Origin: Celoporthe dispersa
Lineage: Eukaryota; Ascomycota; Sordariomycetes; Diaporthales; Cryphonectriaceae
Direction: 5' to 3'
Length of the DNA: 64,000 bases
Assembly: GCA_016584495.1 (NCBI GenBank)
Contig: WAID01000009.1
Span: forward strand, 1,922,001-1,986,000
The notes under the pieces were generated by a model. That model was given only the letters and a program-made list of their open reading frames with translations. It had not been told where the DNA came from and did not search any database. A program made the translations under genes and the position numbers. Below are positions 34,400-47,204 of this stretch, in pieces. Positions within the stretch are counted from its first letter, which is position 1; every line of letters begins with the position of its first letter.

Positions 34400-37255
34400 T
34401 CGCTAATTCGGATCCGTCCAATTTACACTCTAGGCTTTCTCACTACCGGTAAGAGAAAGCACAACGACTCGGGACTTGATGCGGTACTGATGGCTGCAAG
34501 ATACGTTGCGTTCTTGGCTGCATCCCAACGGCACGAGCGGTTCCCCCCACGCGGCAGTGCCGCCTCCACACAAATCGTTCGAGAACGACTACTACGATCA
34601 ATCTTGAATCATGCCGACATATTCAAAGAAAGAAAAGGGGGAAAAATCCAAACAAAAAAAAAACCCACGGCAAACCAAACGGCAAAGGCTGGTTTTATCC
34701 CGAATTTGAAGCACCCAACTGACGGGGGAAAAGTTACAGGTCACCTTCGACTGGACTGGTAACACGAAACACGAAGAATGGTCCCGCTGATTCTCATAGT
34801 TTTTTTTCTCACCCCGGCGTATATCACTGGCGCGTTCATCTCTTGTCTCCGGCCATCGGTGTTTCTTTCCCGGGACAGACAAAGCAGACAGCGTCTAGGA
34901 AGGAAATGGAGGGTTTACCACGACGAGCTGCTGATAATTGTACTTAGGGCACCTCACCTCTCATGTTGACACTCTAGCCTGGTCGAGCACCCTCGAGGTC
35001 TTCGCCGACGGGCACCTCCTTAGATTCCTTGCAATAGAAACCGGTGCTCCTTGAATGGTGGCTTACAGTCTTTGTGATGCGCATCTCTGTCTTGTTAGTA
35101 CAGTGAACCGTGCCTAGCCTTTCTACGGTCCTGTTAGAAGGGTTCTTCTCTGACCCACGAGCACAGCTTCTCCATTGATCATATGCGAGCCTCTTAGAAG
35201 GATATCCGGGTCACTTTCTGATATGCTCCTGGCTTGTATTGTCACTGTCTTCTCTGGATTATGTTCCGTTGCCCTCCACAGCTGTGGAGTCTTTATGACT
35301 CCATGGCGAGAGTATCCTGTGTGAGTCGCCACGCGTCCGGCCCCTCGGTCCGGTCAGTCTGTCGCTACATCAAGCTTCTCTCCCTCGTCTTGTTGCCTCT
35401 CGCAGCAAGGCATGCCTCCAAATACGGGCAGCTCGAGCCCTTGCAAGCTCCTACTCGCCTCGTGGGTTCGTGTTCTTAGACCGTACCGCGTTATACTACC
35501 TTGGTAGTGTCACTTTTGGTCGGTCAGCAGTCTCGATTTTTTTTTTTTGATTTTTCCCCTTCTCTCTCTTTTCTTCTATTCGTTTTCATTCTCTACCATG
35601 TAGGGATGGAGCTAGTTGCTAGGTCAGGTTGCGACTACCGTGCATTCCATATCCGCCCAAGCTCGAGGCTCGGATGGAGAGGCAGGCACGAAGAACAGTT
35701 ACTTCGCTAAACAATCGGTAGTCTTTTTTTTTTTTTTTTGCCTTCTCTTTTTTCCTGCTCTGCTTGTGATTGATCTCCACTGTTGCCACTGTCGCCTCGT
35801 GTTCTCTCCCCCGAGGCACCCCAGCAGGACCAACCCGGCGTTTCGATGCTCAGGCTCGTTCAGCACTCAACCCGTCATCTTCATCGATGCTCGTTCCTGT
35901 CCATGCTACGCTGTTCAAGGCGTTCAACACATTTACCTCGAGGAAACCATGTGGCAGGCAGGACAATGAGCTTAATCAGGCTATTAACACAAGGGACAGC
36001 TATCCATGCTCTCTTGCAACTATATCGTCCCATTGCGAGAGCCAGCGCTCTGTTAGCTCTCGAATCCCATCCCGGATGTACTTTCTTCAGGCACCTTGCT
36101 GTCCCTTGAGACTACGTTGTGCGGTAGCACAACGAGGTCCGCCCTTCTATGACGGCTGGTCCTTGCTACGTCTGCCTCCCGTTGTCTTGCACACGCCTCC
36201 CGAGCAGGCCCCATCAGACCATGGACACACCTTTATGTTGCTATCTACTGTCCTGCTGCAGAGTAAGTCCGCCACCTGCGGGTTGGGCCTGGTCCGGTCG
36301 GAGATGCTCTTAAGGGTTGGTCTTATCTTGGAATACTGTAGGACATGGTGAGTGGACCCTCTTGACCTTCACCAGACCAGTGGCTGACAACCCGGACATC
36401 ACAGTGACTGGCTGCCCCAGGACATTGTCTCCCATACAAAGAAATTAGGACTCTCACTCTCTTCTTTCTCAGTCAGGGATAGAGAGTGTCACTCCGGCTT
36501 TGAGTCTATCCCCTGGTCTCACAGTCTATCATGATCGGGCATACGAGATGTTGTTGAGTCCTACTCATGTAAAGTCTTGTCCTGTATCTCAAGGCAGACT
36601 AGGTCCTGACCCCAGATCATGTCCAGAACCCCCACACATAGGCCGTGTATCTGGGGGAAGATGGCTTGTGGAAAACTACCCATCCGGACCAGCACTAGCG
36701 CCCTCACCATTGACAAGGCCTTCAGACATATCTTTGCCTGGGACCTGTCGTTGATCCTACATTTAGACCGGGATTGGGGGTTTGGAGCTGTGAGCAAGCT
36801 CTTATGCCAGCTCAAGCCAGAGGACATTCCAGGGCTTCTGGACATTGCGAATTTTCTTTCCAACATCCTTTCCACACCCATTCCTGCTCTTCACCATCCA
36901 CCTTATCCCCATTTTTTTCTTTGCACCTTGTACATGTTCTCATCCTTCATCATCATTCCTATCAGCATCATTCTCTTCTCCAACAACGATTACTTCTGCA
37001 GGCATCTCATTGCGCTCTGATCGAGCACGAACGCAGCATTGTGACCGCTCGGGCATCAACAACAACCGCCGTCTCATAGCGCGGTTGCGGTCTCTGGCTT
37101 GGATCACAAGTTTGTGTTCTCTTGTACCCAGGTCGAGCTACGCGAGACACGTCTATCCCGCCGTGTCGTTCGCGAGACCTTACGAGTCGGAGGCGTATAA
37201 CTAATTCCTGTCACGAGTCTACGAGGATCCGGTTTGGGACAGTATCATGTAACAG
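34400..37255. other. Long stretch without a supported gene
   Basis: 2.9 kb downstream of the RBM39-like gene with T-runs (35538, 35725) and many short open frames, none with a recognised motif. Its last part may contain 5' exons of the candidate gene that follows: 37133-37201 in one frame reads SSYARHVYPAVSFARPYESE and looks coding. Confidence 0.4.
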
Positions 37256-37886
37256 CAGATCAACATCCAACAACCAAGTTATCATTATCCTCCACTATTC
37301 TTACCGCCCTCGTCATGTCTTTTCGATACGAGTCCGCACGCTGCGGCGGACCATTCATGGTATCCGTACACCACGTCTCCCTCCACCACCCAGAGTCAAG
37401 ACTTCAGTGACTGCGCGCAGGAGACTTCTCAGCAGCTCCAGGTCAGATACATGGGCTATCAAGTGCCAGCCGATATTCTGTGAGCCTCTTTTGTGTGATG
37501 GGCGTTGGCACTCGCTTCTTCTGCTAATAATGAGTCTAGGGCTGCGGGTCCCTATCATGCTCGTCTTCGAATTCAGGAGGACAAGACCGCGCCGTACGCA
37601 CAAGCTGCACAACGTTCCCCAGTGCCACCGCATGCCCAGGCCACCAAGCCCGCGCAGTCCACGCAACTCGTGCCTATCAACACGCCCGCGGGATACCCTA
37701 CGATAGCATCTATGCTTCGGTACATACTCCTCTCTGTGATCGAGACTTCATTCTGCGAGGTTATCGACGCGCTGATCATGACACAGGTCGCCATTGGCAA
37801 GTCTGCCGTCGGCCACGGTACGTATGATCGCGATATCCTCCCAACTATCCGCTGCTTTGTCACAGCAGAGCGCCACAGCGCCATGA
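37256..37886 (+). CDS. Candidate gene, 3' part only; unknown function
   Basis: I do not recognise this protein. Support is structural: three exons, 37256-37479, 37540-37719 and 37787-37886, keep one reading frame across two typical introns (60 nt, GTGAGC...CTAATAA...TAG; and 67 nt, GTACAT...CTGAT...CAG). The composition is Gln/Pro/Tyr/Ser-rich, as in many fungal regulators (YHYPPLFLPPSS; SPSTTQSQDFSDCAQETSQQ; VRYMGYQVPADIL; AQAAQRSPVPPHAQATKPAQ). The frame is closed by TGA at 37884. Upstream the same frame carries two TAA codons (37202, 37250), each one C-to-T change from CAA, with plausible coding peptide on both sides. The start is not identified and the start coordinate is only the first base after an AG. 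It could be a missed gene with further 5' introns, a decayed gene, or a chance frame. Confidence 0.4.
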
Positions 37887-38871
37887 GCACCTGTGCTTCA
37901 AGCTACCTCTTCCTTTCTGCTTCATCTGAACACAATTGTTTAGGTCCTTTGGGGGGGGGGGTAGACTTCTCCTTCTCGGTCACAGCTAGAGCAAGTGCCC
38001 ACCTCATCCTCACAGTCCTTGCTGCCACATGTGAAAGGGGACACGTGACCACCCTGCGAAGCAACCTCAAGGCATATCGATATGCTTCAGAGACCTTTGC
38101 AAGGAGGGGCCCCTCGATGAACCTCCCTGGGTCACCACCAGTCCAACCTGACTCACTGGATCGTCTGATTTCCCAGGGTCCATTCCCACATCCCCCAGGC
38201 AAAACTGTTATCGTCTGCTTCCTCCCCCTATTGCCTCCTCTAGTTCAATCACTTGCTCCAGTGACGCAGCTCCCTATCGACTATGTGTCACTATCGACTA
38301 GCATCGATAGTGCCAGTGGCATTCACAAGCTGTCGAGATATAAATTGCCCACAGTCGACAGAAATTCCCTGGTCCCTGCTGATCTCTTTTTCCCTTTCTT
38401 TCCAACTCTCGACCCTTCTCCCTGCAACAGCAGCAGCGTCTGGGAAGCCGTCTTGGAGTTTTTCGATCTGATACTCAAGCTTGACCATCTTTGCTCATTT
38501 GAACCCGACCTACTCTCATCCTACCATCATCAAACATCAACATTTAGATCTATCACATCACGCAGCTAGCTGTTTACTCCCTTCTGTCGCGTCACAAAGC
38601 TGTCAGCTATTGCTACAGTAACAGGTCTAGATTTGATCAACCCTCTCATCGACCACCACGACCATCATCGACAAAACAATCCATCCTGAGCCCCATCCAA
38701 ACAAACAGACAAAGCTTCCATCACAGCTCTGTGTCGCCTGCTGCTCATCTTCACAAAAGCTTCTGCCTCATTTCATCTGCATCGTTCTTGGCGCTTCTCT
38801 TCCAGTCCTCATTGAAAATTTTCTAGGAAACTTGCAGTAGCGTCCGACCCGAACGTTTTCAGACAGCAGTC
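37887..38871. other. Upstream region/leader of the coiled-coil gene
   Basis: Rich in CATC/CT tracts, typical of a fungal 5' leader, with a G9 run near 37954. No exon recognised. Confidence 0.45.
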
Positions 38872-41073
38872 ATGAGCTACGCGAGGAAGTCTTCTTCTGC
38901 CGGTGGCGTGACGCTCTGCTCGCCACCTCAGTCGACGAGGATCTCAAGCAGCTCGGCTGACACGGGTGGCCAGTCTTCATCAACCCGCCACTCCACCGGC
39001 ACGCAGCAGCCGTCTGGCTCTGCCACTCCCACCAAACAGGACTACGGTCCTGAGGACTGCATCAATGTGAGTACACAATCCGTGGCATTCATTCTACCTC
39101 GCGAAGACCACATCACCAACGGTGACATGACAGGACATCCGCAAAATCTGCAGGGACAGCCAGGCTCGCGTCCAGGCCCTCAGTCAGGCCATTGGTCGCC
39201 AGCCTGGCATGCCCGCCAGCCTCAGCGACCTGTTGAACAACGACCTTCGGAACATCGCACAGCAGTTCGTCACGACCATGTACCACTGCCACGTGCTGGA
39301 GCGGAAGATAGAGGAGCTCGCCGACCGCAGCTCCCAGGGGGCACCAGCTCCAGTGCTGCCCACGAGGCCCAGCTGAACAGCCTCCGCAATAAGCTTCAGA
39401 ACAGCCAGGACCGTACCCGCAAGCTGGAGCAGGACATGCGTGACATGGAGCAGGGCCACGCCGCCGCCGAAAAGAGGCGCAAGATGGAGATAGAGAAAAA
39501 GACCGAGAAGATCAGCAATCAGAAGCGCCGCATTAAGGAGCAGCAAGATCAGATCGACGTAAGTCTCACGTCCCAATCAGCACTCAGGTCGCCGTGCTAA
39601 CCACCACCCTGTGTTCATAGAACCTCAAGAAGAAGTCCAGCGACGGCAGCAAGGCGTCCAAGGGCTCCAAGTCCACCAAGGCGAACGACTCGTCTCCTGA
39701 TGTCAATATCTACAATTCCGCGACGTCTGAGATCGGTGCTCTGAAGAGCCCAGGCCCTCCCCGCCCCAAATACACGTCTACTCTTGACGGCAAGGACGAG
39801 GAGTTCCTGTTGAACAACCTGAAGAAGCTCAACATGGAGTTCGATGCCTCCACCACACAGCTGCCCCGTCCCCTGTCCAGATCGACGCGCACGGAGCAGG
39901 ACAGCTACGGAGGCCCTCCACCCCTTACGTACGGACAATTCGGTATGCCGCCGATGGGCCACATGGGTCCCACGCCCGGCCCAACCGGTGCCTACCCTCC
40001 TCACATGGGACCCTATGGTGGTCCCACGCCCGGCTCCAACCGGCCCCTGCGGTGCCTACCCTCCTCCCATGGGACCCTATGGTGGTCACACGCCCGGCTA
40101 TGGCCGCCCACCCGGGCCCATGCCTCCCTATCACGGCCATGTCGCACCAGGGTATTACAACCATGGTCCGTACGTTCCGGCTCGCCCGCACAGCCATTCG
40201 GCTCGCGGCTCCGAGCATCACCTTTCCAGTGCTCTTGTCGTCCGCCGCAACGATGACTCTGACTTTGATCCTGAGACCAAGATCTGGAAGGATTTGTTCT
40301 TCCGGCTGTTCACAGCCTCGTTCGGCTGGTCTGACAAGTACTGCAGGCAGATTTCGCATGGTGCTGTCGAGGAGGCTACCAAGGCCAACCCGAAGCTGTG
40401 GAACTACATCCTCAAGGTGGCCTCGTGCCACAAGGACGCCCAGGCCGCCGCCAAGCACGCGCTCTTCATGCTGAACTCGCCTGACCACCGCTGCTACTTC
40501 ATCTCGCGTCTGCTTCTGCAGTACATTGAGCAGGAGATGCTGCACTGGAAGTTTTGGCTGGGATGGGATGAGGAGACCGACGTCCAGCTGAACAAGATCG
40601 GCCCGATCATCGACTACATCGGCTACCCGCTCGAGCAGCGCCGCGCGGCGCGCCAGGAGCTGCGCCAAGTCGTCGAAGCGATCGTCAAGGACGAGGAGTG
40701 GCCCCGCTTCCGTTCCTTCAAGACCGCCCAGAATGCCAACCGCCTCAAGGACATTGCGGGTCCCTTCCTCAACAACGACGTCGGCGCTGATGCCAGTCTA
40801 GGTCTGCATTCTCTCTGCAACATGGGTATTGAGATCTCCAACAAGATGATGAGCAGCCGGCTGTCCTTCGCCTTCACCTGGAACGAGTGTGCCGTCAAGT
40901 TCAGCCACGACTCTCACATGGCCCTCAACAGCGACCTGCACGGCCTGTCCCTGCAGCACAAGCACATTCGTGTTGCCCTTGTCGTGACCCCCTCGATCAG
41001 CTACCGAGACGACTCTGGCGTTTCAATTGTGCCCCGTGGCGTCTGCAAGGCACAGGTCTTGGTCATGAACTAA
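38872..41073 (+). CDS. Coiled-coil protein with Pro/Gly repeats, unknown function
   Basis: Three exons, 38872-39066, 39134-39558 and 39621-41073; corrected length about 690 aa. Order of parts: Ser/Thr-rich N-terminus; a helical block (DIRKICRDSQARVQALSQAI; LSDLLNNDLRNIAQQFVTTM) leading to a coiled coil (HEAQLNSLRNKLQNSQDRTR; EKISNQKRRIKEQQDQID); a linker; a Pro/Gly/Tyr segment with repeats of AYPPHMGPYGGPTPG type; and a ~270-residue mostly helical C-terminal domain (DLFFRLFTASFGWSDKYC; CYFISRLLLQYIEQEMLHWKFWLGW; ending GVCKAQVLVMN). Two single-base breaks: a G missing from a G5 run at 39336-39340 and one extra base near 40035-40050; together they leave the total a multiple of three. I recognise no named family. 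The domain has the feel of a conserved fungal cytoskeletal or regulatory protein, but that is a guess. Confidence 0.75.
39989..40100. repeat. Coding tandem repeat, 64-bp period
   Basis: A 46-bp segment (starts TGCCTACCCTCCTCACATGG) is repeated at 40053 with two mismatches. The period of 64 bases is one more than 21 codons, which is where the gene's frame shifts. This points to one extra base in the spacer. Confidence 0.85.
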
Positions 41074-42476
41074 GAAGCAAAACCACCTGCTCGTGGGAAG
41101 AAAGCAGTGTTGAATAACAGAACCCTGCTTTCGGTGACCATTTCGGCTCTGGCACTAGAAAGGCAGAGTTCTGCCATCTGCCTCCGGCTTAGGTTGTCAG
41201 CTGTGGCTCCCACTACTATTACGACAGCTTGCATTATCCGGTCCTGGTCTCACATGATGCTCTTCTATAAGGCAGACTGGAACTTGGGGGTTTTCTCTCG
41301 GCCTGTTTCGCCCGATCACCTGTAGCTGCATTTGGCGGCTTGTACATGACACTTCTCCCTTTCTTTCCACGCTTGGTCTCGGGGCAAAATGCCCTTTTGT
41401 GGACGGCAAGGCATATTTTCGGGCCCACAACCCCCTCATCTGCAGACCTCTTGAGATGGTGGTCATGATGTTCATCCCCTCCTCCTTTTTTATTCCCCCC
41501 TCACGAGCCTATAGCAAGATGAGGGGTTGATCGGCTCTCATACTTCGGCATTGCCTGCTTTTCTCATTCGTTCTCGGCCTCGTTTGCACTTTGGCATTTC
41601 TCTACGACGAGGCGATAGGAACGACCTTACGAACGGCTTTTGGTCTTTGATGACTTTGGCCATTGGAACACCCTCCTCATTTTGACCGCTACCATTGGAG
41701 TGAGTGAGAGAGAGAGGACGGACGAGGATGAGGGGTGGGTAGATTCAATGAAAAAAGCTTTTGCGTTTGTTTTTCTTCTGGTTCCGTCGCCCACCCTCCC
41801 CTACCTAGGTGATGGTCACTCCATAGAGCTCACGGTTCGGGATCTCTTTCGGAATTTGCCTTTTTTTTCCCTCCTTCTTTTCTTTTTCTATTGACAGGAG
41901 AAGGAGAAGGGACTAGTGGCTGTTGAATAACGCAACTCCGGAGTCTGTCTCGGGGGCCTGGAAAAGGGGGGGGGGCGGGTTGGGTTCTTTCTTGGGACGG
42001 AGTTCATTTCATAAATTTCACGATACGAAACTAAATAAAAAAAGGTTCTTTTAAACACCAACGTGGATGATATGATTTTACAAGACACACACACAGTATA
42101 ACTCCAGTCCACTCATCACAGGATACAATCTCTGGTTTTGTAATGAGTCTTCAAAATTAACTAGGAAGTAGAGTAACGATGAACAGGAATACTCCTTTCA
42201 GCATGATGAGGAGATTATAGAATCTGCTGGAGGGGGCTCATAACCGCCAATTTTCTTTGTGTTTTTCTCTCCCCCCCCCCCTTCCCCTCCGATTGTCGTC
42301 GCACCGTAATTTTCGCAAAAAAAGAGAAGGGTTTTTTTCTAAAAAATTATTGGGTATCTCGAGGCCGCCAGAGCTGCTCGATTGATACTCCTTGTGGGCG
42401 ATTTCTCGGGTACAGGCGTGGGCTGCGGTGGCTGCGGCGGTTGCTGGGCTATCTATGGCCCATAGTATGCTTGGCT
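41074..42476. other. Intergenic, convergent 3' flanks
   Basis: 1.4 kb between the coiled-coil gene and the VWA gene with T, C and G runs (41857, 41967, 42270). No gene recognised. Confidence 0.55.
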
Positions 42477-43831
42477 CTAGGCCTGGCGGTAGTATGGCTG
42501 TGAGCCCTGCGGTCCATGGGAAGAAGCAGCACCCTGTCCCGAGGCGTTATGCTGCTCAGCCGCCTAGGGCTGCAGCATGCCACTTCTCATACTCCTCCGC
42601 TCCTCCTCCGCGATCCTAGCGCGATCCAGCCTCTTGACCACTGCACCGAGCACTACCTTGAGGATCGCATCCGCACTCAACACCGGCACAGGCTCCCTCC
42701 TCGACGACGTGCCGCTACTGCCGCCGCCGCGCGCCCCAAAGGTCACCGTGTCCACCATATCCCTCACACCACCACCGAGCTCCGAGAGGTCGTCGTCCAG
42801 CACGCGCAGGGCCTCGCTCGCGCCGGGCTCGTTACCCACCTGGAAGAACTGCACGCCGACCTGGTGCGGTGGCGCCTCGAGCCTGTCGAGCTTCTGGGCG
42901 ACGCTCAGCAGCACGCTCTCGGGATCGTCGGAGGGCACACCGTCGGTGATCATGATGACGTTGATGGGCTTCACGTCGGTGCCGTCGGGATCGCCACCAC
43001 ACCTCTCGACAGCAGCCTCATAGTGCCTCAGATAGGACTTCAGGATGTGGTTCAGCCGCGTGCCGGTAGGTGTCATGCCGCCGGGCCGCACCGTCGTGAA
43101 GATACGCTCGACCTTGGAGGCATCCGTCACGCTGGGGTAGCCACCGGCGGCCTTGCCCTGTTTTGGGAGGGCAGGTTGCGAGGTGCGGTGGTTCAAAAAG
43201 TAGATGTCAACTCCGTCGGCGTCATGTGCAGTGCAGATGGGCGTGATGGACGAAAGGGCCGACTGGACCTCGCGCCAGGAGCGCCCCGCCATGGAGCCCG
43301 AGTCGTCGATCAAAAAGATGGTATCAAAAGAGGAGAGGAAGGCATACTTGTCCTCGGCCGTGGTGACCGTGATGGCAGACAACCGACTGGGCGTGGGCGA
43401 CGGCGCCCGAGCGTCGTAGACGGGCGGTGTGCTGCTGTATGCCGGGGGTGGGTCGTTGGCTGATGTGAGCTTGTCAGTCATCCACCGCGATCTCGTGTCG
43501 AAAAAGAAGAAGAAAAGACCAAGAGAGAAGAAAAAATATATATCCCTCCTGTATAGGTCTGGTGATACTCACAGGTCACACTAGGTACTGCGGAAGAGGG
43601 GCTTGCAAACGGGTTCGAGAAGGGGTTTGCGCTGATGCCCTGCCCTGACGTTGCTCCTGCCGAAAGCCTCACAGGGCGTGACCGTGGCTGGGCTTGTGCC
43701 CTCGAGGGCTCTTGGATGTCGTCTGCAGATTTGTGGGAGGCATTGCTGGTGGATCTGGAGAGCCTGCCCTTGATGGTGCCCTTGATAGAGCTAAAGAAGT
43801 TGCTGCCCGAGTCCATGCCCGAGGGTGTCAT
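42477..43831 (-). CDS. VWA-domain protein
   Basis: Two exons, 43831-43573 and 43459-42477. An N-terminal Ser-rich segment (FFSSIKGTIKGRLSRSTSNA) and Pro-rich linker (DPPPAYSSTPPVYD) precede a von Willebrand A domain: FDTIFLIDDSGSMAGRSWRE contains the MIDAS DxSxS motif, with GGMTPTGTRL (MIDAS Thr) and NVIMITDGVPSDDPE following. VWA domains bind ligands through a Mg2+ ion; fungal cytosolic versions of this layout are uncharacterised. Read straight through, the frame stops at 42564. Two compensating single-base changes (missing at about 42593, extra at about 42563) would give the tail YEKWHAAA...AAEQHNASGQGAAS ending at 42477, 413 aa. The ATG at 43831 is chosen as the first that gives a typical sequence. 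The frame stays open upstream to 43999, so a longer N-terminus is possible. Confidence 0.82.
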
Positions 43832-46800
43832 GTTGAGCGCTGCTGACAGACCTCGAGAGGGCTGGCGTTGACAGTTCGAGAGGGAGTGGTGGGAGAGGGA
43901 GGTGGAGGAGTGGGAGATTAGCCACGACATTGTGGGACAGGTGAGAATACAAAAAAGAGTCCGCTTGATTGGATAGTTAAGTATTTGCGGCAAGGCCAAC
44001 CCTGACCACTGAATGACGATCTGGTACGCGTGACTGCCCTGGAGGAACGATCCAATAGTAAGGAAGCGACGGTTGATCCTGTCGCTCTGATATACCGGTA
44101 CCCGTCAGTTGGGGGAGTACAAAGGAGTTTGACCGTGACTGGGCTTGTTGTGGTAGCTGGTGTAGCTCAGGATTCTAAACGAGGTTGTGAGGTGACTCTT
44201 GCTGGACAGGTCTCCCCTTGATTGATAGCTGTGTGAGGTTGAACTTTCTGTCCCTGGGTCACGATCATCTTGACGGTGCCTGCTGGAGCTGAGTCTCATA
44301 TATCCATCTCCATCCTAGATAAGTCATCCTGTCCTGTGATGTTGTGGCCCGGCAGACGCTCTTTTTTCCACAGAATGGGGGTCATCAGACTGCCTTGCGC
44401 AGCCCATGTTTCTACAGCCACGCTCATGCATCGGACAAGCCTCTATATGTGGCGGAAGCCATTATTCCACAAGGTGCATACAGTTTTTGAGGAATGATCT
44501 CTCCTCAAGACATGGCAACAGTTTTTGCGAACGACCTGCTCCCAAGGAAGAGGTGTGTTCATTTCTTCTGCCCAGCAGCGGGGTCAAAGAACGGGTGCTC
44601 AGGATGCTGTGCTAAGGCGCAGTAAGCAACATGTGGATGAACACGCTTGGCTGCGCCTCCTTTGACTTAGTACAGTAACACAACCCTCCCTGCCGGACAT
44701 GGGCTAACCAGTCAGCCTCACACTACTGTAGCACCTAGTCGTCACGCTTCCAAAGGAACATTACGCCGAAAGCACATGTCATCTTTGACAAGCCCTCACT
44801 AGCCCCGCAGCATTGCTTCTCGAATAAGTATGACTGCAACCACAGGATGCAGGCGGAGCCCTGAAGATCTCAGCACAGAGCGGGTGTTCTCCTGATATAT
44901 TGTTTGTGTCGTCTCTTTTGGGGCTCCACTCTTGATCGGTACCTGTGTGGGGGCTGACCCGGGTGAGTGCATTGCCTGCTCGGGACCTCTGCCGTGGGCC
45001 GCCCTGCCCGAGATTAAGAGAGAGGAAGAAGAAAAAACGGGCAAGGGGAGGATGGGGACGTGGCATTCTTCTTAGCTATGATACCTCTCCTGCAAGGGCC
45101 ATATTCCTGCCACGCGAGAGGGGATGACTTGCATATGGCTAGCGGAATAGCAGTTTGCTCGTGCGCTGCACCGTGGGCTAGATGCCGGCTTAACACGTGT
45201 GTAGCCCTGGGCAGAGGGCCACCCGTCTCGCCGGACAGCCAGTGAACGACCTGGGAGGGGCGATAATGACTATTCTCGGGTCGTTGGCCTCCATGCTCTC
45301 ACGTGGCGAGAGCACAGCGTGAGGCAGGTCGACCCGTGGCCGGGGAGCTTCCTGGCGGCCCAAGCCACCAGCACTCCTGTCCAGGACCCGCGCGTAAAGA
45401 CTTTGATGATGCCCGTGACTTCTACGCCATGTGGACAAGTGGGCCGAAACCTAGAGAGATCTTGGCTCGTTCTCGTGGGAGCCTGGACTGTGCCGGGAGG
45501 TTCCCAGCAGCGGCAGGTCGTCCTAGAGAGGCAGAGAGGGTCATTCTCTGCCACCTCGGACCGGGAGGACGCACCCAGATCATCACTATACACTGCCCTG
45601 AGCTGCTATCATCTACTGTGAGTTGCGAGATGTCCCGTTCCTCTTCCCGCCTGCTCGCCGAGAGTGGATCCGGTATCCGCGCGGGAGGTCGGCTCCGGCT
45701 TAGAGGTCTTGGCAGTCCGGAGATGGGTCCTAGGACCGTCGGGTCGTTGGCTGCACTCATGTCTGATCAGCTTAGGTCAGGAAGAGGACGTTGGGGTTGT
45801 TGGATGGTTGTTTGTTTGTTCGTTGCGCAGGCCGCTTAGGCCAGGGAGCAACCGCTTGTTCAGCAGCCAGGACGTACAGTATCGTGCAAATCGCGCAATA
45901 GGTGCCCACAAGATCAGCGCCGTACGACGACAGTCCGAGAGCCGGCAACATCTCCCGGGCCCCCCCTCCAAAAGGGACCCTCGCAGGCCTCGCTACACCT
46001 CGAGACTCCCTAATTCATGCGGGGGATCTGCACTCGACATTTAATGCCTCGCCCTGCCCCCGGCATAAGCAAAGCACCTCGTCGCCTCCAGGGAGAGTCT
46101 CAATTCGGCGGTGGCATTGTTATACCCGGAGAGGCCTGCTGTCGCCAACGGTTTGCAGGGGCGTTCCGGGGTGAGCTTCGCCAGATCGGTCACCGCCTTC
46201 TCTCGTGCCCACGTCTCTGACTCCGCTGGTGCAGCATCGGAGTGGAGCCCACGACGCCAGAGGGGGGTTGAACCGGGAGAAAATGAGTATCTACCGGAAG
46301 CTTAATGGAGGAAGGGAGGGGGGGTGCTGACGCCCTCTTGCTCTGTTCCGAAGCAGGTCTGCTCTGGCGCCCTGGCAGACGAGAACGTTGTCTTGTGTGA
46401 TGAGGAGCCACCAGGAACGATATCCACTCAGTGTGTCTTGGACCTCCGAGTGATTGTAGCTATAGCTTCTATAGGAGAAAAAACACGATGTGCAGCTTCT
46501 CTAGCCCGGCAGGCGGCCGTCCACTCCCCGTGCTCCGTCGACGGTGGCAGCGAGTCCTGGCAGGTCAGGCCAGATCAGACTTGGGTCTTCTGAAACCTAC
46601 CCACGCAGTAGCAGCGCCGAAAAGTGGGAATGGAACCCTGACCTGCATCCCAGGTGACGACGGTGAGGACCTATCAGCGCTCCGAGGTGCTGCCGTGACA
46701 TGCGTGGCTGGCGCCAGTCGTGGATAACTTCTTGTCAAATCGAGCCTGCAGGGGGTCTTCGCTGGCCCCCAGGTCGCAGCTATTACGGTACATATTTAAA

Positions 46801-47204
46801 GCGTCGATCTCTGCCGTTCCCTACTCCATCGCGTAGTGGTGTGTGTCTTAGCCGGCGCCACATAACAACAGCTCGTTTTCTTTTTCTGGTGCTTGTGTCT
46901 TGGGTGGTATTCTCGGGTCGTGAAGGATCGCAGGAGCTGCTGCTGTGACCAAGGCAGGAACAAATAACGCCAGAACCCCGCGCCACGCTTGCAGACGGCG
47001 AGGCTTCCCTATTTTTACCACGGCCCAACGTCAACCTTCCCCCCCCCAAAAAAAAACTCAAAACTTTCTACGACGTCGTGCACTCTTCCTCTTTCCTCAA
47101 AAGTCAAACACAATAAACAACCCCCCCAAAAAAGAAGAAGAAGAAGGAAGAGTAAGGGGGGAAAAAACGAGCAGCAACCTGGTCGATTGAACTACCTGCC
47201 CGCC
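43832..47204. other. Long divergent intergenic region
   Basis: 3.4 kb between the VWA gene and the aminotransferase. Open frames up to ~180 codons exist but none has a motif or splice structure I can support. C-run and A-run tracts (47040-47060, 47120-47165) lie in the probable aminotransferase leader. Confidence 0.45.

Noticed and set aside
37122..37706. 194-codon Arg/Ser-rich plus-strand frame
   Set aside because: Runs through two well-formed introns of the candidate gene in another frame; composition looks like an out-of-frame read.
42516..43463. 315-codon plus-strand frame over the VWA gene
   Set aside because: Antisense of a conserved VWA domain; no independent motif.
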